NCBI RefSeq assembly: GCF_007993935.1
Contig: NZ_VITY01000006.1
Span: 186,001-250,000, forward strand
Source: Bradyrhizobium macuxiense
GTDB lineage: Bacteria > Pseudomonadota > Alphaproteobacteria > Rhizobiales > Xanthobacteraceae
DNA length: 64,000 nt
Direction: 5' to 3'
The translations under genes were made by a program, and so were the position numbers. Within the stretch, counting starts at the first letter, position 1. Each line of letters opens with the position of its first letter. The notes beneath the pieces were generated by a model. It saw only the letters and a list, made by a program, of their open reading frames with translations, was not told where the DNA came from and made no database searches. This document shows positions 25,742-35,956 of the stretch, piece after piece.

Positions 25742-27523
25742 TTACTTCGCTTCGGCGCGCTTGGGCGGCGAGGCCGGCCACGACTTGATCAGGGTGTCGT
25801 AGTCGATCGTCTCGCCCTTCGGCTTCTCGTTCGCGAGCTTGCGCTGCGGAGCGATGGTGCCGTCCTTCTCCGCCTTCTTGTACCAGTACTCGGCGGTTTC
25901 CTTCTTGTTCAGCTTCGGTCCGCAGGCGCCCTGCACACCGGACTTCTCAAGACGCTCCATCACCGAATCCTGGGCCGCGGCGAGCGCGTCCATCGCAGCT
26001 TGCGGCGTCTTCGCACCGGACGACGCATCGCCGATGTTCTGCCACCACAGCTGAGCGAGCTTCGGATAGTCAGGCACGTTGTTGCCGGTCGGGGTCCACT
26101 GCACGCGCGCGGGCGAGCGGTAGAACTCGATCAGGCCGCCGAGCTTTGGCGCACGCTCGGTGAACGACTTGTCCCAGATGTCGGATTCACGGATGAAGGT
26201 GAGACCGACTTGGCTCTTCTTCAGGCTCGTCGTCTTGGAGACGATGAACTGCAGATAGAGCCAGGCCGCCTTGCGGCGATCAACCGGGGTCGACTTCAAG
26301 AGCGTGGCCGAACCCACGTCCTGGTAGCCGAGCTTCATGCCGTCCTTCCAGTACGAGCCGTGCGGCGACGGGGCCATACGCCACTTCGGCGTACCGTCCG
26401 CGTTCATCACGGCAATGCCCGGCTTCACCATGTCGGCGGTGAAGGCGGTGTACCAGAAGATCTGCTGGGCGATGTTGCCCTGCGAGGGCACCGGGCCCGA
26501 CTCGGAGAAGGTCATGCCCTGTGCCTGCGGCGGAGCATACTTCTTCATCCAGTCGAGATACTTGACGATCGAATAGACCGCCGCCGGGCCGTTGACGTCG
26601 CCGCCCCGCTCGACCGACGAGCCGACCGGACGGCAGCCTTCCATGCGGATGCCCCATTCGTCGACCGGCAGGCCGTTCGGGAGACCCTTGTCGCCGTTGC
26701 CGGCCATCGACAGCCAGGCGTCGGTGAAACGCCAGCCGAGCGAGGGATCCTTCTTGCCATAGTCCATATGGCCGTAGACCTTGACGCCGTTGATCTCCTT
26801 GACGTCGTTGGTGAAGAAGTCGGCGATATCTTCATAGGCCGACCAGTTCACCGGAACGCCGAGATCGTAGCCATACTTGGCCTTGAACTTGGCCTTGTAT
26901 TCCGGGTTGGTGAACCAGTCGTAGCGGAACCAATAGAGGTTCGCGAACTGCTGGTCGGGCAGCTGATAGAGGTGGCCGTTCGGTGCCGTGGTGAACGACT
27001 TGCCGATGAAGTCGTCGACGTCGAGCATCGGGTCGGTGACGTCCTTGGCTTCGCCCTTCATCCATTCCGTCAGGTCGACCGCCTGGCCGTAACGGAAGTG
27101 GGTGCCGATGAAGTCGGAGTCGTTGATCCAGCCGTCATAGACGTTCTTGCCGGACTGCATCTGGGTCTGGATCTTCTCGACGACGTCACCTTCCTGGATG
27201 ATGTCGTGCTTGACCTTGATGCCGGTGATCTCCTCGAACGCCTTGGCGAGCGTGCGGGATTCGTATTCGTGCACCGTCAGGGTTTCGGAGACGACGTTGA
27301 TCTCCATGCCCTTGAAGGGGGCAGCGGCCTTGATGAACCACTGCATCTCCTTCATCTGGTCGTCCTTGGAGAGGGTCGACGGCTGGAATTCGCTGTCGAT
27401 CCACTTCTTCGCGGCCGCCTCGTCGGCGCGGGCCGGCGCGGCGATAGCCACTGATGCCACAGCCAGCGCGACGACGCTGGTCATGGTCAGAAGACTATCC
27501 TTGGTCCTTCTCAAGTGTCGCAT
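25742..27523 (-). CDS. glpV: Glycerol ABC transporter substrate-binding protein
   Basis: The 593-residue protein has a signal peptide (MRHLRRTKDSLLT..., cleavage after PARA) and the alpha/beta two-lobe fold of extracellular solute-binding proteins, but is longer than typical sugar binders (~420 residues). Position and family match GlpV, the periplasmic binding protein of the rhizobial glycerol transporter. It would capture glycerol and deliver it to the GlpP/GlpQ permease. The ATG at 27523 has a strong GGAGGA site. It is the last gene of the operon, followed by a terminator. No glycerol kinase gene follows it, unlike the order known in Rhizobium leguminosarum. Confidence 0.87.
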   Translation of the reverse strand: MRHLRRTKDSLLTMTSVVALAVASVAIAAPARADEAAAKKWIDSEFQPSTLSKDDQMKEMQWFIKAAAPFKGMEINVVSETLTVHEYESRTLAKAFEEITGIKVKHDIIQEGDVVEKIQTQMQSGKNVYDGWINDSDFIGTHFRYGQAVDLTEWMKGEAKDVTDPMLDVDDFIGKSFTTAPNGHLYQLPDQQFANLYWFRYDWFTNPEYKAKFKAKYGYDLGVPVNWSAYEDIADFFTNDVKEINGVKVYGHMDYGKKDPSLGWRFTDAWLSMAGNGDKGLPNGLPVDEWGIRMEGCRPVGSSVERGGDVNGPAAVYSIVKYLDWMKKYAPPQAQGMTFSESGPVPSQGNIAQQIFWYTAFTADMVKPGIAVMNADGTPKWRMAPSPHGSYWKDGMKLGYQDVGSATLLKSTPVDRRKAAWLYLQFIVSKTTSLKKSQVGLTFIRESDIWDKSFTERAPKLGGLIEFYRSPARVQWTPTGNNVPDYPKLAQLWWQNIGDASSGAKTPQAAMDALAAAQDSVMERLEKSGVQGACGPKLNKKETAEYWYKKAEKDGTIAPQRKLANEKPKGETIDYDTLIKSWPASPPKRAEAK

Positions 27524-27599
27524 GTTGATTCCTCCGGTTGCAGCGACAAACTAAGTACCCCAGGTCCGGGTAGACCCCGGATCTGCTCTTTTTCGCCTC

Positions 27600-27926
27600 T
27601 CAGACGGTGCGAAAGATCACCGCAGCTGAGGCAAGCGAAATCAGTGTTGCGAGCCACAGGCTCGAAATATCAATGCCCTCCCCGATCGGCAGGGTGAAAA
27701 TCGGATCGGTACCGACGAGGCCGATCCACAGCAAATGGATCACCGCCGCCAGCACCAGCGAGACGAACAGGCGATCGCCGCGCGTGGTCGGAATGCGCAG
27801 CACGCCAACCCGCTCGGCCTCGGGATAGGCCGCAGCGAGCCAGGTCATCACGCCGAGCGTCGAGGCGAGCAGCACGAAGAAGATCGCGGTCGGCAGCGTC
27901 CAGGCCATCCATGCGATGGATTCCAT
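27600..27926 (-). CDS. glpU: Small membrane protein of the glycerol transporter operon (DUF2160)
   Basis: The 108-residue protein has three hydrophobic segments: WTLPTAIFFVLLASTLGVMT, LFVSLVLAAVIHLLWIGLV and the C-terminal LWLATLISLASAAVIF. It matches the DUF2160 family, which is found only in glp-type ABC operons between permease and binding-protein genes. It could be an accessory subunit of the transporter, but its role is unknown. The ATG at 27926 has AAGGAG about eight bases upstream. The gap to the upstream permease gene (66 bases) holds a family F palindrome. Confidence 0.82.
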   Translation of the reverse strand: MESIAWMAWTLPTAIFFVLLASTLGVMTWLAAAYPEAERVGVLRIPTTRGDRLFVSLVLAAVIHLLWIGLVGTDPIFTLPIGEGIDISSLWLATLISLASAAVIFRTV

Positions 27927-27941
27927 GATCCTACTCCTTGC

Positions 27942-27986
27942 GCATGATCCGGTCCGAAAACCGGCTTCCACTTTTCGGGATCATGC
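27942..27986. repeat. Palindrome, family F copy 2, inside the glp operon
   Basis: gcatgatccggtccgaaaac / ttttcgggatcatgc, with inner ccggcttccac. It fills almost the whole gap between glpQ and glpU, so it is transcribed as part of the operon mRNA. Confidence 0.8.
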
Positions 27987-27992
27987 GCCCTC

Positions 27993-28799
27993 CTAGACCC
28001 GGCCGAGCGCGAAACCGCGCGCGATGTAGTTGCGGACGAACCAGATCACGAGCGCCCCTGGGATGATGGTGAGCACGCCGGCCGCGGCAAGCAGGCCCCA
28101 ATCCATGCCGGCAGCCGAGACCGTGCGCGTCATGATCGCCGCGATCGGCTTGGCCTGCACCGAGGTCAGCGTGCGCGCCAGCAGCAGCTCGACCCATGAG
28201 AACATGAAGCAGAAGAACGCGGCGACGCCGATCCCGCTCGCGATCAGCGGCACCAGGATCTTGATGAAGAAGCGCGGGAACGAATAGCCGTCGAGGAACG
28301 CGGTCTCGTCGATCTCGCGCGGCACGCCCGAGACGAAACCCTCGAGGATCCACACCGCCAGCGGCACGTTGAAGATGCAGTGCGCGAGCGCGACCGCCCA
28401 CGGCGTATCGAACAGGCCGATCGCCGAATAGAGGTTGAAGAACGGCAGCGCATAGACCGCCGCCGGCGCCATGCGGTTGGACAGCAGCCAGAAGAACAGA
28501 TGCTTGTCGCCGAGGAAGCGGTAGCGCGAGAACGCATAGGCCGCCGGCAACGCCACCGCGATCGAGATCACGGTGTTGATGACGACATATTCCAGCGAAT
28601 TGATGTAGCCGGAATACCAGCTCTCGTCGGTGAAGATGCGCCGGTAGTGCTGCAGCGTCGGCGTGTGCGGCCACAGCGTCATCGTCGAGACGATCTCGGC
28701 GTTGGTCTTGAAGCTCATGTTGACGAGCCAGTAGATCGGCAACAGCAGGAAGATCAAAAACAGCGCCATGATGAGGCGACGACCGGGGATCGAGTGCAT
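27993..28799 (-). CDS. glpQ: Glycerol ABC transporter permease
   Basis: The 268-residue protein has about six transmembrane helices and the binding-protein-dependent permease EAA loop (VPREIDETAFLDGYSFPRFF), which contacts the ATPase. The C-terminal FVRNYIARGFALGRV is typical of the MalG/UgpE group. The ATG at 28799 overlaps the stop of glpP by one base and follows AGGAG; a GTG three bases earlier is less likely. It pairs with GlpP to form the membrane channel. Confidence 0.9.
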   Translation of the reverse strand: MHSIPGRRLIMALFLIFLLLPIYWLVNMSFKTNAEIVSTMTLWPHTPTLQHYRRIFTDESWYSGYINSLEYVVINTVISIAVALPAAYAFSRYRFLGDKHLFFWLLSNRMAPAAVYALPFFNLYSAIGLFDTPWAVALAHCIFNVPLAVWILEGFVSGVPREIDETAFLDGYSFPRFFIKILVPLIASGIGVAAFFCFMFSWVELLLARTLTSVQAKPIAAIMTRTVSAAGMDWGLLAAAGVLTIIPGALVIWFVRNYIARGFALGRV

Positions 28800-29773
28800 C
28801 ACGCCACTCCTTCCTTCGGTTTGAGCACGCCTGCGGGCCTGGGTGCGGCCGCTGCCTTAGGCTCGGCCGCCGGCTCGCCCTGCGCCACGGCCTTACGTTC
28901 GGTGCCCGCATTGGTCATCACGGTGTAGAACACCCAGCACACGATCAGGATGATCAGATTGTAGACCAACGACAGCGCCGCGGCCTTGCCGAGGTCGAAC
29001 TGGCCGAGCGCGATCTTGACGAGCTCGATCGAGACGAAGGTCGTCGAGTTGCCGGGGCCGCCGCCGGTGACCACAAACGGCTCGGTGTAGATCATGAAAG
29101 AGTCCATGAAGCGCAGCAGCACCGCAATCAGCAGCACGCGGTTCATCTTCGGCAGCTGGATCGCCTTGAACACCGCCCAGCGCGAGGCGCCGTCGATCTG
29201 CGCCGCCTGGTAATAGGCGTCGGGGATCGACTTCAGGCCGGCGTAGCACAGCAGCGCGACGAGGCTGGTCCAGTGCCAGACGTCCATCACGATGACGGTG
29301 ACCCAGGCGTCGACCTCATTGGACACGTAGTTGTAGTTGAAGCCGAGATGGTTCAGCACATAGCCAAGCAGGCCGATATCGGGCCGGCCGAAGATCTGCC
29401 AGATGGTGCCGACCACGTTCCACGGAATCAAGAGCGGCAGCGCGAGGATGACGAGGCAGGCCGCGACGCTCCAGCCCTCACGCGGCATCGACAGTGCGAC
29501 GATGATGCCGAGCGGCACCTCGATCGCAAGGATCACGGCGGAGAAGAACAAATTGCGGCCGAGCGAGGCCAGGAACCGGCCGCCGAGATCGGTCGAGGGA
29601 TCGAGCAGCTCCTTGAACCAGCCGACACCGTTCCAGAAGAACTGGTTGTTGCCGAAAGTATCCTGCATCGAATAGTTCACGACCGTCATCAGCGGCAGCA
29701 CCGCCGAGAACGCGACCACCAGGAACACCGGCAGCACCAGGAACCAGGCTTTTTGGTTGATCGTCTTGTCCAT
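28799..29773 (-). CDS. glpP: Glycerol ABC transporter permease
   Basis: The 324-residue protein has six main transmembrane helices, a large periplasmic loop after the first, and the EAA-loop segment YYQAAQIDGASRWAVFKAIQ. It resembles the MalF/UgpA-type partner. A Pro/Ala-rich cytoplasmic tail of ~35 residues (EPAAEPKAAAAPRPAG) is unusual. The start codon overlaps the stop of glpT (ATGA), so translation is coupled. It works with GlpQ, GlpS and GlpT. Confidence 0.9.
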   Translation of the reverse strand: MDKTINQKAWFLVLPVFLVVAFSAVLPLMTVVNYSMQDTFGNNQFFWNGVGWFKELLDPSTDLGGRFLASLGRNLFFSAVILAIEVPLGIIVALSMPREGWSVAACLVILALPLLIPWNVVGTIWQIFGRPDIGLLGYVLNHLGFNYNYVSNEVDAWVTVIVMDVWHWTSLVALLCYAGLKSIPDAYYQAAQIDGASRWAVFKAIQLPKMNRVLLIAVLLRFMDSFMIYTEPFVVTGGGPGNSTTFVSIELVKIALGQFDLGKAAALSLVYNLIILIVCWVFYTVMTNAGTERKAVAQGEPAAEPKAAAAPRPAGVLKPKEGVA

Positions 29774-30858
29774 CAGGCGACCCCTTCCACCAAATGGCTG
29801 TCGGCATAGACGTGGACATAGGCGGGATTGAAAACGAGACCGGCGGTATCGCCGGAGACCGAGAAGCCCGGCGGCACGCGCGCCGCGAGCTTGGTGTTGC
29901 CGACGCGGACACGGGCGAACTGGATGCGGCCGAGATCGTCGATCCGTTCGATCGTGGCCGAGAGCAGCCCGGACGCCGGCGGCGCGACATCGACGAATTC
30001 GGGCCGCACGCCGATCTCGATCTTCGCAGCCTTCGGTAGCACACCATAGTTGCGGTGCAGGCCGATGACGTGGCCGTCGATCCGCGCCTCATGGCCCGAG
30101 ACCTCGGCGGGCACGATGTTCATGCCGGGCGAGCCGATGAAATAGCCGACGAAGGTGTGCGCCGGCTTGTCGAACAATTCGGCCGGCGTGCCGCTCTGCA
30201 CCACGCGGCCGTCATGCATGACGACGACGGTATCGGCGAAGGTCAGCGCCTCGGTCTGGTCGTGGGTGACGTAGATCATCGTGAGATCGAGCTCGCGATG
30301 CAGCGCCTTCAGCTTGGAGCGGAGCTGCCATTTCAGCTCGGGATCGATCACCGTCAGCGGCTCGTCGAACAGCACGGCGGCGACGTCGGAACGCACCAGG
30401 CCGCGGCCGAGCGAGATCTTCTGCTTGGCGTCGGCGGTGAGCCGCGTCGCCTTGCGGTTCAGATACGGCGTGAGGTCGAGCAGACCGGCGATCTGCTTGA
30501 CCCGTGCATCGACCTCGGCCTTGGCGATACCGCGGTTCTTCAACGGGAAGGCCAAGTTCTCGCCCACCGTCATGGTGTCGTAGATCACAGGAAACTGGAA
30601 CACCTGCGCGATGTTGCGCTTCTGCGTCGACAGCGGCGTGATGTCCTTGCCGTCGAACAGGATCTGGCCGCGCGACGGCGTCACGATGCCGGAAATCAAA
30701 TTGAGTAGCGTGGTCTTGCCGCAGCCGGACGGCCCGAGCAACGCATAGGCGCCGCCCTGCCGCCAGGTCATGGTGACCGGCTTCAGCGCAAAGGATTCCA
30801 GCGGCGCGTCGTTGCCGTTGTAGGACTGCGCGAGATCAACGAGGTCAATGCGGGCCAT
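29773..30858 (-). CDS. glpT: Glycerol ABC transporter ATPase with degenerate signature motif
   Basis: The 361-residue protein is a CUT1-type ATPase: Walker A GPSGCGKTTLL, Q loop VFQFPVIYDTMT, Walker B AAVLFDEPL, switch His in YVTHDQTEA, and a C-terminal TOBE-type regulatory domain. The signature motif, normally LSGGQQQR, reads LTADAKQK, so this subunit should not complete an ATP site for its partner. GlpS keeps a canonical signature but has lost its switch His, so the pair would form one good and one degenerate site. The gene lies 12 bases after glpS. Confidence 0.88.
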   Translation of the reverse strand: MARIDLVDLAQSYNGNDAPLESFALKPVTMTWRQGGAYALLGPSGCGKTTLLNLISGIVTPSRGQILFDGKDITPLSTQKRNIAQVFQFPVIYDTMTVGENLAFPLKNRGIAKAEVDARVKQIAGLLDLTPYLNRKATRLTADAKQKISLGRGLVRSDVAAVLFDEPLTVIDPELKWQLRSKLKALHRELDLTMIYVTHDQTEALTFADTVVVMHDGRVVQSGTPAELFDKPAHTFVGYFIGSPGMNIVPAEVSGHEARIDGHVIGLHRNYGVLPKAAKIEIGVRPEFVDVAPPASGLLSATIERIDDLGRIQFARVRVGNTKLAARVPPGFSVSGDTAGLVFNPAYVHVYADSHLVEGVA

Positions 30859-30870
30859 GAAGCATCTCCC

Positions 30871-31955
<1,085 letters not shown>

Positions 31956-31959
<4 letters not shown>

Positions 31960-33500
31960 GCCCGTCCTCCCGCTTCGCGGAGGGGACGTTCACCGGACAC
32001 GCGGTTGGCGGCCATCCACTCGTCGAGCGCGGCGATTTCACCCGCCGTCATCCGCAAGCCCAGCTTGGATCGTCGCCAGACGACATCTTCCGCAGTCCGA
32101 GCCCATTCGTTCGCCATCAGGTACCGGACTTCACTCTCCGTCAAGGTGGCGCCGAAGGAACGGCCGAGATCTTCAGCCGATGCTGCATTGCCGAGGACCT
32201 TGCCGGCGCGCGTGCCGTAGGCGCGCGCGAGACGGTTGGCATGGGGCTGCGTGAGGAATGGATGGTTGCGAACCAGCTCGGCGGCGAGCGCCACGACGGC
32301 CGACACATCCATGTCGCCGCCGGGCAGCGGCGCCTTGCCGGTCCAGCCCTCCTGCGCTTTCGCACCCTTGAGATAAGGCGCGAGCCGCTCCAGCGCCTCT
32401 TCGGACAGCCGGCGATAGGTCGTGATCTTGCCGCCGTAGATCGAGAGTAGCGGCGCACCGCCGGGCGTATCGAGTTCGAACACATAGTCGCGGGTCGCGG
32501 CCTTGGCCTCGCTCGCGCCGTCGTCATAGAGCGGACGCACGCCGGAATAATTCCAGACCACGTCCTGCGGCTTCACCGGCTTGGCAAGGTATTCGCTGGC
32601 GGAGGCGCAGAGATATTCGATCTCCTCCTGCGTCGCCTTCACCTCGGCCGGATCGCCGTCATAGTCGCGATCGGTGGTGCCGATCAGCGAGAATTCGTCC
32701 TGATAGGGAATCACGAAGATGATGCGGCCGTCGGCATTCTGGAAGATGTAGGCGCGGTCGTGGTCGTAGAGCTTGGGCACCACGATGTGCGAGCCCTGCA
32801 CCAGGCGCACCTTGGCCCGCGCGTTGACGCCGGCGCCCGACGCCAGCACCTGTTCAACCCAGGGACCGCCGGCATTGACCAGCACGCGCGACTTGATCGT
32901 CTCACGCGAACCGCTCGTCGTATCCTCGACCGTGACGTGCCAGACACCGTCGACCTGCCGGGTCTCGACCGCGCGGGTGCGGGTGCGGATCTCGGCGCCG
33001 CGATCGGCGGCATCGCGCGCCGTCAGCGCAACCAGCCGCGCGTCGTCGACGAAGCAGTCGGAATATTCGAAGCCCTTGGTGTAGCGGCCGGGGATCAGCG
33101 GCTTGCCGACCACGTCGCGCGTCAAATCGACCGAGCGCGTCGCCGGCAGCAGATGCCGGCCGCCGATATGGTCGTAGAGGAAGAGGCCGAGCCGCAGCAG
33201 CCAGGCCGGGCGCAGGCCGGCATGGTGCGGCAAAACGAAACGCAGCGGGCGAATGATATGGGGCGCGATCTGCCAGAGAATCTCGCGCTCGATCAGCGCC
33301 TCACGCACCAGACGAAACTCGTAATATTCGAGATAGCGCAGACCGCCATGCACGAGCTTGGTCGACCAGGACGACGTCCCACTGGCCAAGTCATTCATTT
33401 CACAGAGGAAAACAGAATTACCCCGGCCTGCCGCATCGCGCGCGATGCCGCAGCCATTAACGCCGCCTCCAATGATGGCGAGGTCGTAAATTCGGTCCAA
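31956..33500 (-). CDS. glpD: Aerobic glycerol-3-phosphate dehydrogenase
   Basis: The 514-residue flavoprotein begins with the FAD-binding motif IYDLAIIGGGVNGCGIARD and contains the GlpD blocks SSWSTKLVHGGLRYLE, IGTTDRDYDGDP and SIYGGKITTYRRL. It oxidises glycerol-3-phosphate to dihydroxyacetone phosphate at the membrane and feeds electrons to quinone. The start appears to be TTG at 33500, with GGGGGAAG about ten bases before; the MDRIYDL start matches the family. It is the first gene after the glpR gene and heads the glycerol operon. Confidence 0.93.
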
Positions 33501-33566
33501 AGAACGCTTCCCCCGGCAACCGCCTTCGCTTTGACGGTTTTACTTTCGGATTGGAGTAGATCACAA

Positions 33567-33590
33567 CAAAAAACGAAAGAAAAGCGAAAA
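33567..33590 (-). promoter_or_regulatory. Candidate GlpR operator
   Basis: On the minus strand, two TTTCG-type half-sites repeat 11 bases apart (complement CGAAA at 33574-33578 and 33585-33589), each followed by a T-rich run. A third, inverted copy lies at 33544-33548. The stretch is ~70 bases upstream of glpD and unusually AT-rich. DeoR-family GlpR repressors in other bacteria bind TTTCG-containing sites, so this is a plausible operator; it is inferred from position and motif. Confidence 0.45.
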
Positions 33591-33676
33591 TGGGGAACTT
33601 TAGCTGGGGATTTTTTGGGCGGGATGATCGCGGCGGGGGCAGAATCTCTCGCCACCACCCACGCGACGACGTTCAC

Positions 33677-33786
33677 CCCCGTCACCCTGAGGTGCGAGCG
33701 AAGGGAGCCTCGAAGGGTGCATGGCCCGGCTGGTGGCCGTCGATCCTTTGAGACGCGCGCAAGAGCGCGCTCCTCAGGATGACGGG
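33677..33786. repeat. Intergenic palindrome, family C copy 2
   Basis: It begins cccgtcaccctgaggtgcga and ends gcgctcctcaggatgacggg. It lies between the stop codon of glpR and the glpD promoter region. Confidence 0.85.
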
Positions 33787-33813
33787 TCAGAGTATGAATG
33801 CTTGGCGAGTGAG

Positions 33814-34644
33814 CTACGCGCTGCGCAGCGTCGCCGGTGTCGCGTCGACGCCATTGTCGTCGATGTCGACGGCCGGCTTGTCCATCGCCACGACCACCTC
33901 GATCCCTCTGCTGTGGCAGATGTTGGCGAGGCCCGCAGGCAACGGCGAGTCGGTGACGAAGGTCTGGATCTGGCTCATATGGGCGATGCGCACCGGCGCG
34001 CTGCGGCGGAGTTTGGTCGCATCCGACACCAGCATGACATTGCGCGCATTGGCGATGATCGCCTGCGCCACCTGCACCTCGCGATAGTCGAAGTCGAGCA
34101 GCGCGCCCTCCTCGTCGATCGCGGACGCACCGATGATGGCGTAGTCGACCTTGAACTGGCCGATCAACTGCGTCGCGGTGGAGCCGACCACCGCACCGTC
34201 GGCGCGGCGCACCGTGCCGCCGGCCACCACCACCTCGATGCGCGGATGGCGATAGAGCAGCATCGCGACATTGAGGTTGTTGGTGATGACGAGCAGGTCC
34301 TCATGCGAGGTCAGCGCGCTGGCGACCTCTTCCGTGGTGGTGCCGATATTGATGAACAACGAGCAGCCGTTCGGAATCCGCGCGGCCGCGGCGGCGCCGA
34401 TCGCCTTCTTCTCCTCGGCAGCGACGAAGCGGCGCGCCTCATAGGCGAGGTTCTCGACACCGGAGGCGATGATCGCACCGCCATGGATACGGGTCAGCGA
34501 CCGCTCGTCGCAGAGATCGTTGAGGTCCTTGCGGATGGTCTGCGCCGACACCTCGAACCGCTTGGCAAGGTCTTCGACCATGACCCGGCCGAATGCGCGT
34601 GCAATGTTGAGGATTTCAGTCTGGCGATGGGAGAGTCCGGCCAC
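33814..34644 (-). CDS. glpR: DeoR-family repressor of glycerol genes
   Basis: The 276-residue protein has an N-terminal DeoR winged HTH (RQTEILNIARAFGRVMVEDL, then VSAQTIRKDLNDL and ERSLTRIHGGAI) and a C-terminal sugar-phosphate-binding DeoRC domain (LFINIGTTTEEVASAL, VVVAGGTVRRADGAVVG). GlpR repressors respond to glycerol-3-phosphate. The start is GTG at 34644, after AAGGGGG; the frame is open to 34764 without a better signal. It precedes glpD on the same strand; a family C palindrome and a candidate operator lie between. Confidence 0.9.
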   Translation of the reverse strand: MAGLSHRQTEILNIARAFGRVMVEDLAKRFEVSAQTIRKDLNDLCDERSLTRIHGGAIIASGVENLAYEARRFVAAEEKKAIGAAAAARIPNGCSLFINIGTTTEEVASALTSHEDLLVITNNLNVAMLLYRHPRIEVVVAGGTVRRADGAVVGSTATQLIGQFKVDYAIIGASAIDEEGALLDFDYREVQVAQAIIANARNVMLVSDATKLRRSAPVRIAHMSQIQTFVTDSPLPAGLANICHSRGIEVVVAMDKPAVDIDDNGVDATPATLRSA

Positions 34645-34675
34645 GGCGGCCCCCTTGAAACGGCAATTGGTTGGA

Positions 34676-34720
34676 GCATGATCATTTCGGAAAACCGGCT
34701 TCCACTTTTCCGGATCATGC
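34676..34720. repeat. Intergenic palindrome, family F copy 3
   Basis: gcatgatcatttcggaaaac / cacttttccggatcatgc, with ccggcttc between. It lies upstream of glpR, between it and the HAD hydrolase gene. Confidence 0.8.
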
Positions 34721-34804
34721 TCTCGCCCATGGTGCGACCGTTCGGCACCGAGGTCAACGAGCAAGCATCGCCGAGGTTAAGAACTGCGTTGCAGCAATGC
34801 CGAT

Positions 34805-35515
34805 TTACCAAGTCATGGCCGACGCAACCAGGCGGATCAATTCCGGATCGTCGAATGCCCGGGCGCTGGCGACGGCGCCCGCCGCGAGCAGATCGGCATG
34901 ATTGAGCCCGGTTCGCATCCCGATCGTCGCGATGCCCGCCGCCGTCGCGGACTGAACGCCGGAGCGCGAGTCCTCGAACGCCAGTGACGCCGATGCCGCC
35001 GCACCCGCGAGGCGCAGCCCCTCGAGATACGGCAATGGGTGCGGCTTGCCGTGCGCCAGCTCGTCGCCGATCACGAGGGCCTTGAAACGCTGCGCAATGC
35101 CCAGTCCCGAGAGCAGCAGTTCGGCGTTCGGGCGCGGCGCATTGGTCACCGCCACCATCGGCACGCCGGCGCGATCGGCGCGATCGAGCAGCGCCATCAA
35201 TCCCGGCACCGGCACGATCTGGCCGCTGACCAGTTCGCGGAAAATCCGCTCCTTCTCGCTGAGGATGGCGGCGCGGCGCTCAGGCGGCTCGTGGGCGAGG
35301 AAGCGCTCGCCGATCGACGCATTGGAGAAGCCTTGCAGCTCCCTGCCGAAGCGCGCGCGATCGAACGCGTGCCCGTGAGGGCCGAGCACCTGGTTGAACG
35401 CGGCCAGATGGAGTGGATCGGTGTCGGCGAGCGTGCCGTCGATATCGAACAGCAACGCCCCTTGCGTCTGCGACGCTCCGTGGGTCTGCGACGCTTGGCC
35501 TCGTGTCTGCGACAT
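34805..35515 (-). CDS. HAD-family hydrolase
   Basis: The 236-residue protein has HAD motif I (LLFDIDGTLADTDPLH), motif II near MVAVTNAPRPNA, the Lys region GKPHPLPYLEGL, and motif IV LAFEDSRSGVQSA. It fits the beta-phosphoglucomutase/phosphoglycolate phosphatase group acting on small phosphate esters. The N-terminus carries three imperfect repeats of SQT(R/H/Q)GA before motif I, encoded by tandem DNA repeats; a shorter start is possible. No strong ribosome site precedes the ATG at 35515. Its position beside glp genes could suggest glycerol-phosphate chemistry, but that is speculative. Confidence 0.87.
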   Translation of the reverse strand: MSQTRGQASQTHGASQTQGALLFDIDGTLADTDPLHLAAFNQVLGPHGHAFDRARFGRELQGFSNASIGERFLAHEPPERRAAILSEKERIFRELVSGQIVPVPGLMALLDRADRAGVPMVAVTNAPRPNAELLLSGLGIAQRFKALVIGDELAHGKPHPLPYLEGLRLAGAAASASLAFEDSRSGVQSATAAGIATIGMRTGLNHADLLAAGAVASARAFDDPELIRLVASAMTW

Positions 35516-35597
35516 CCGGGGAAGTTTCCGTGAACCGGATGCATCAATACAGACTCCAGCGGCGCGCGCAAACGGCGCACCGCGGCTCAATGGCCGA

Positions 35598-35792
35598 TCA
35601 GGAAGCGACCTGCAAAATTTGCCCGGTGACAAGGCGTCGCGCCGCACGCTCGGCCTCGCGTGCGTTGCGGAAGATTTGGCCTTCAAGAGCCTGGAAAAGG
35701 TGCGAGGCTGCAAAAAACGCGTACCCGCGTGCGTCGCGCACCACGATACCCGCTGTTTCTGAATTTACCTCGATCACGCAGCTGTCTGACAT
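35598..35792 (-). CDS. Small conserved hypothetical protein
   Basis: This 64-residue protein is soluble and mostly alpha/beta: an N-terminal strand CVIEVNSETAGIVVRD followed by an amphipathic helix (FFAASHLFQALEGQIFRNAREAERAARRLV). I recognise no domain; the length and the strand-helix pattern look real rather than random. The ATG at 35792 lies after a gap following the thioesterase gene on the same strand. No function is proposed. Confidence 0.6.
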   Translation of the reverse strand: MSDSCVIEVNSETAGIVVRDARGYAFFAASHLFQALEGQIFRNAREAERAARRLVTGQILQVAS

Positions 35793-35956
35793 TGTCGGCC
35801 TCGGTTTGATTCCGGGCCGACAACGGTGTCACTGCCTGTTTGTTCCTCGGTTTATTTGCGAACCGAAGCGCCATTTTTGCAATCAGGCAGCGCTCCGGTC
35901 TCAGTTTCGACGCGTTTTACTCGCGCCGAATCAGCGGCGTTTTCGCGCGAAAAACG

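Noticed and set aside
25412-27454. A plus-strand open frame of about 680 codons opposite glpV
   Set aside because: It is an antisense shadow caused by high GC; the translation is a monotone mix of Arg, Leu, Val and Asp with no domain, while glpV on the other strand has a signal peptide and family match.
34805-35515. The HAD hydrolase as a dedicated glycerol-3-phosphate phosphatase
   Set aside because: The only support is adjacency to glp genes; there is no operon continuity and no substrate-specific motif visible.
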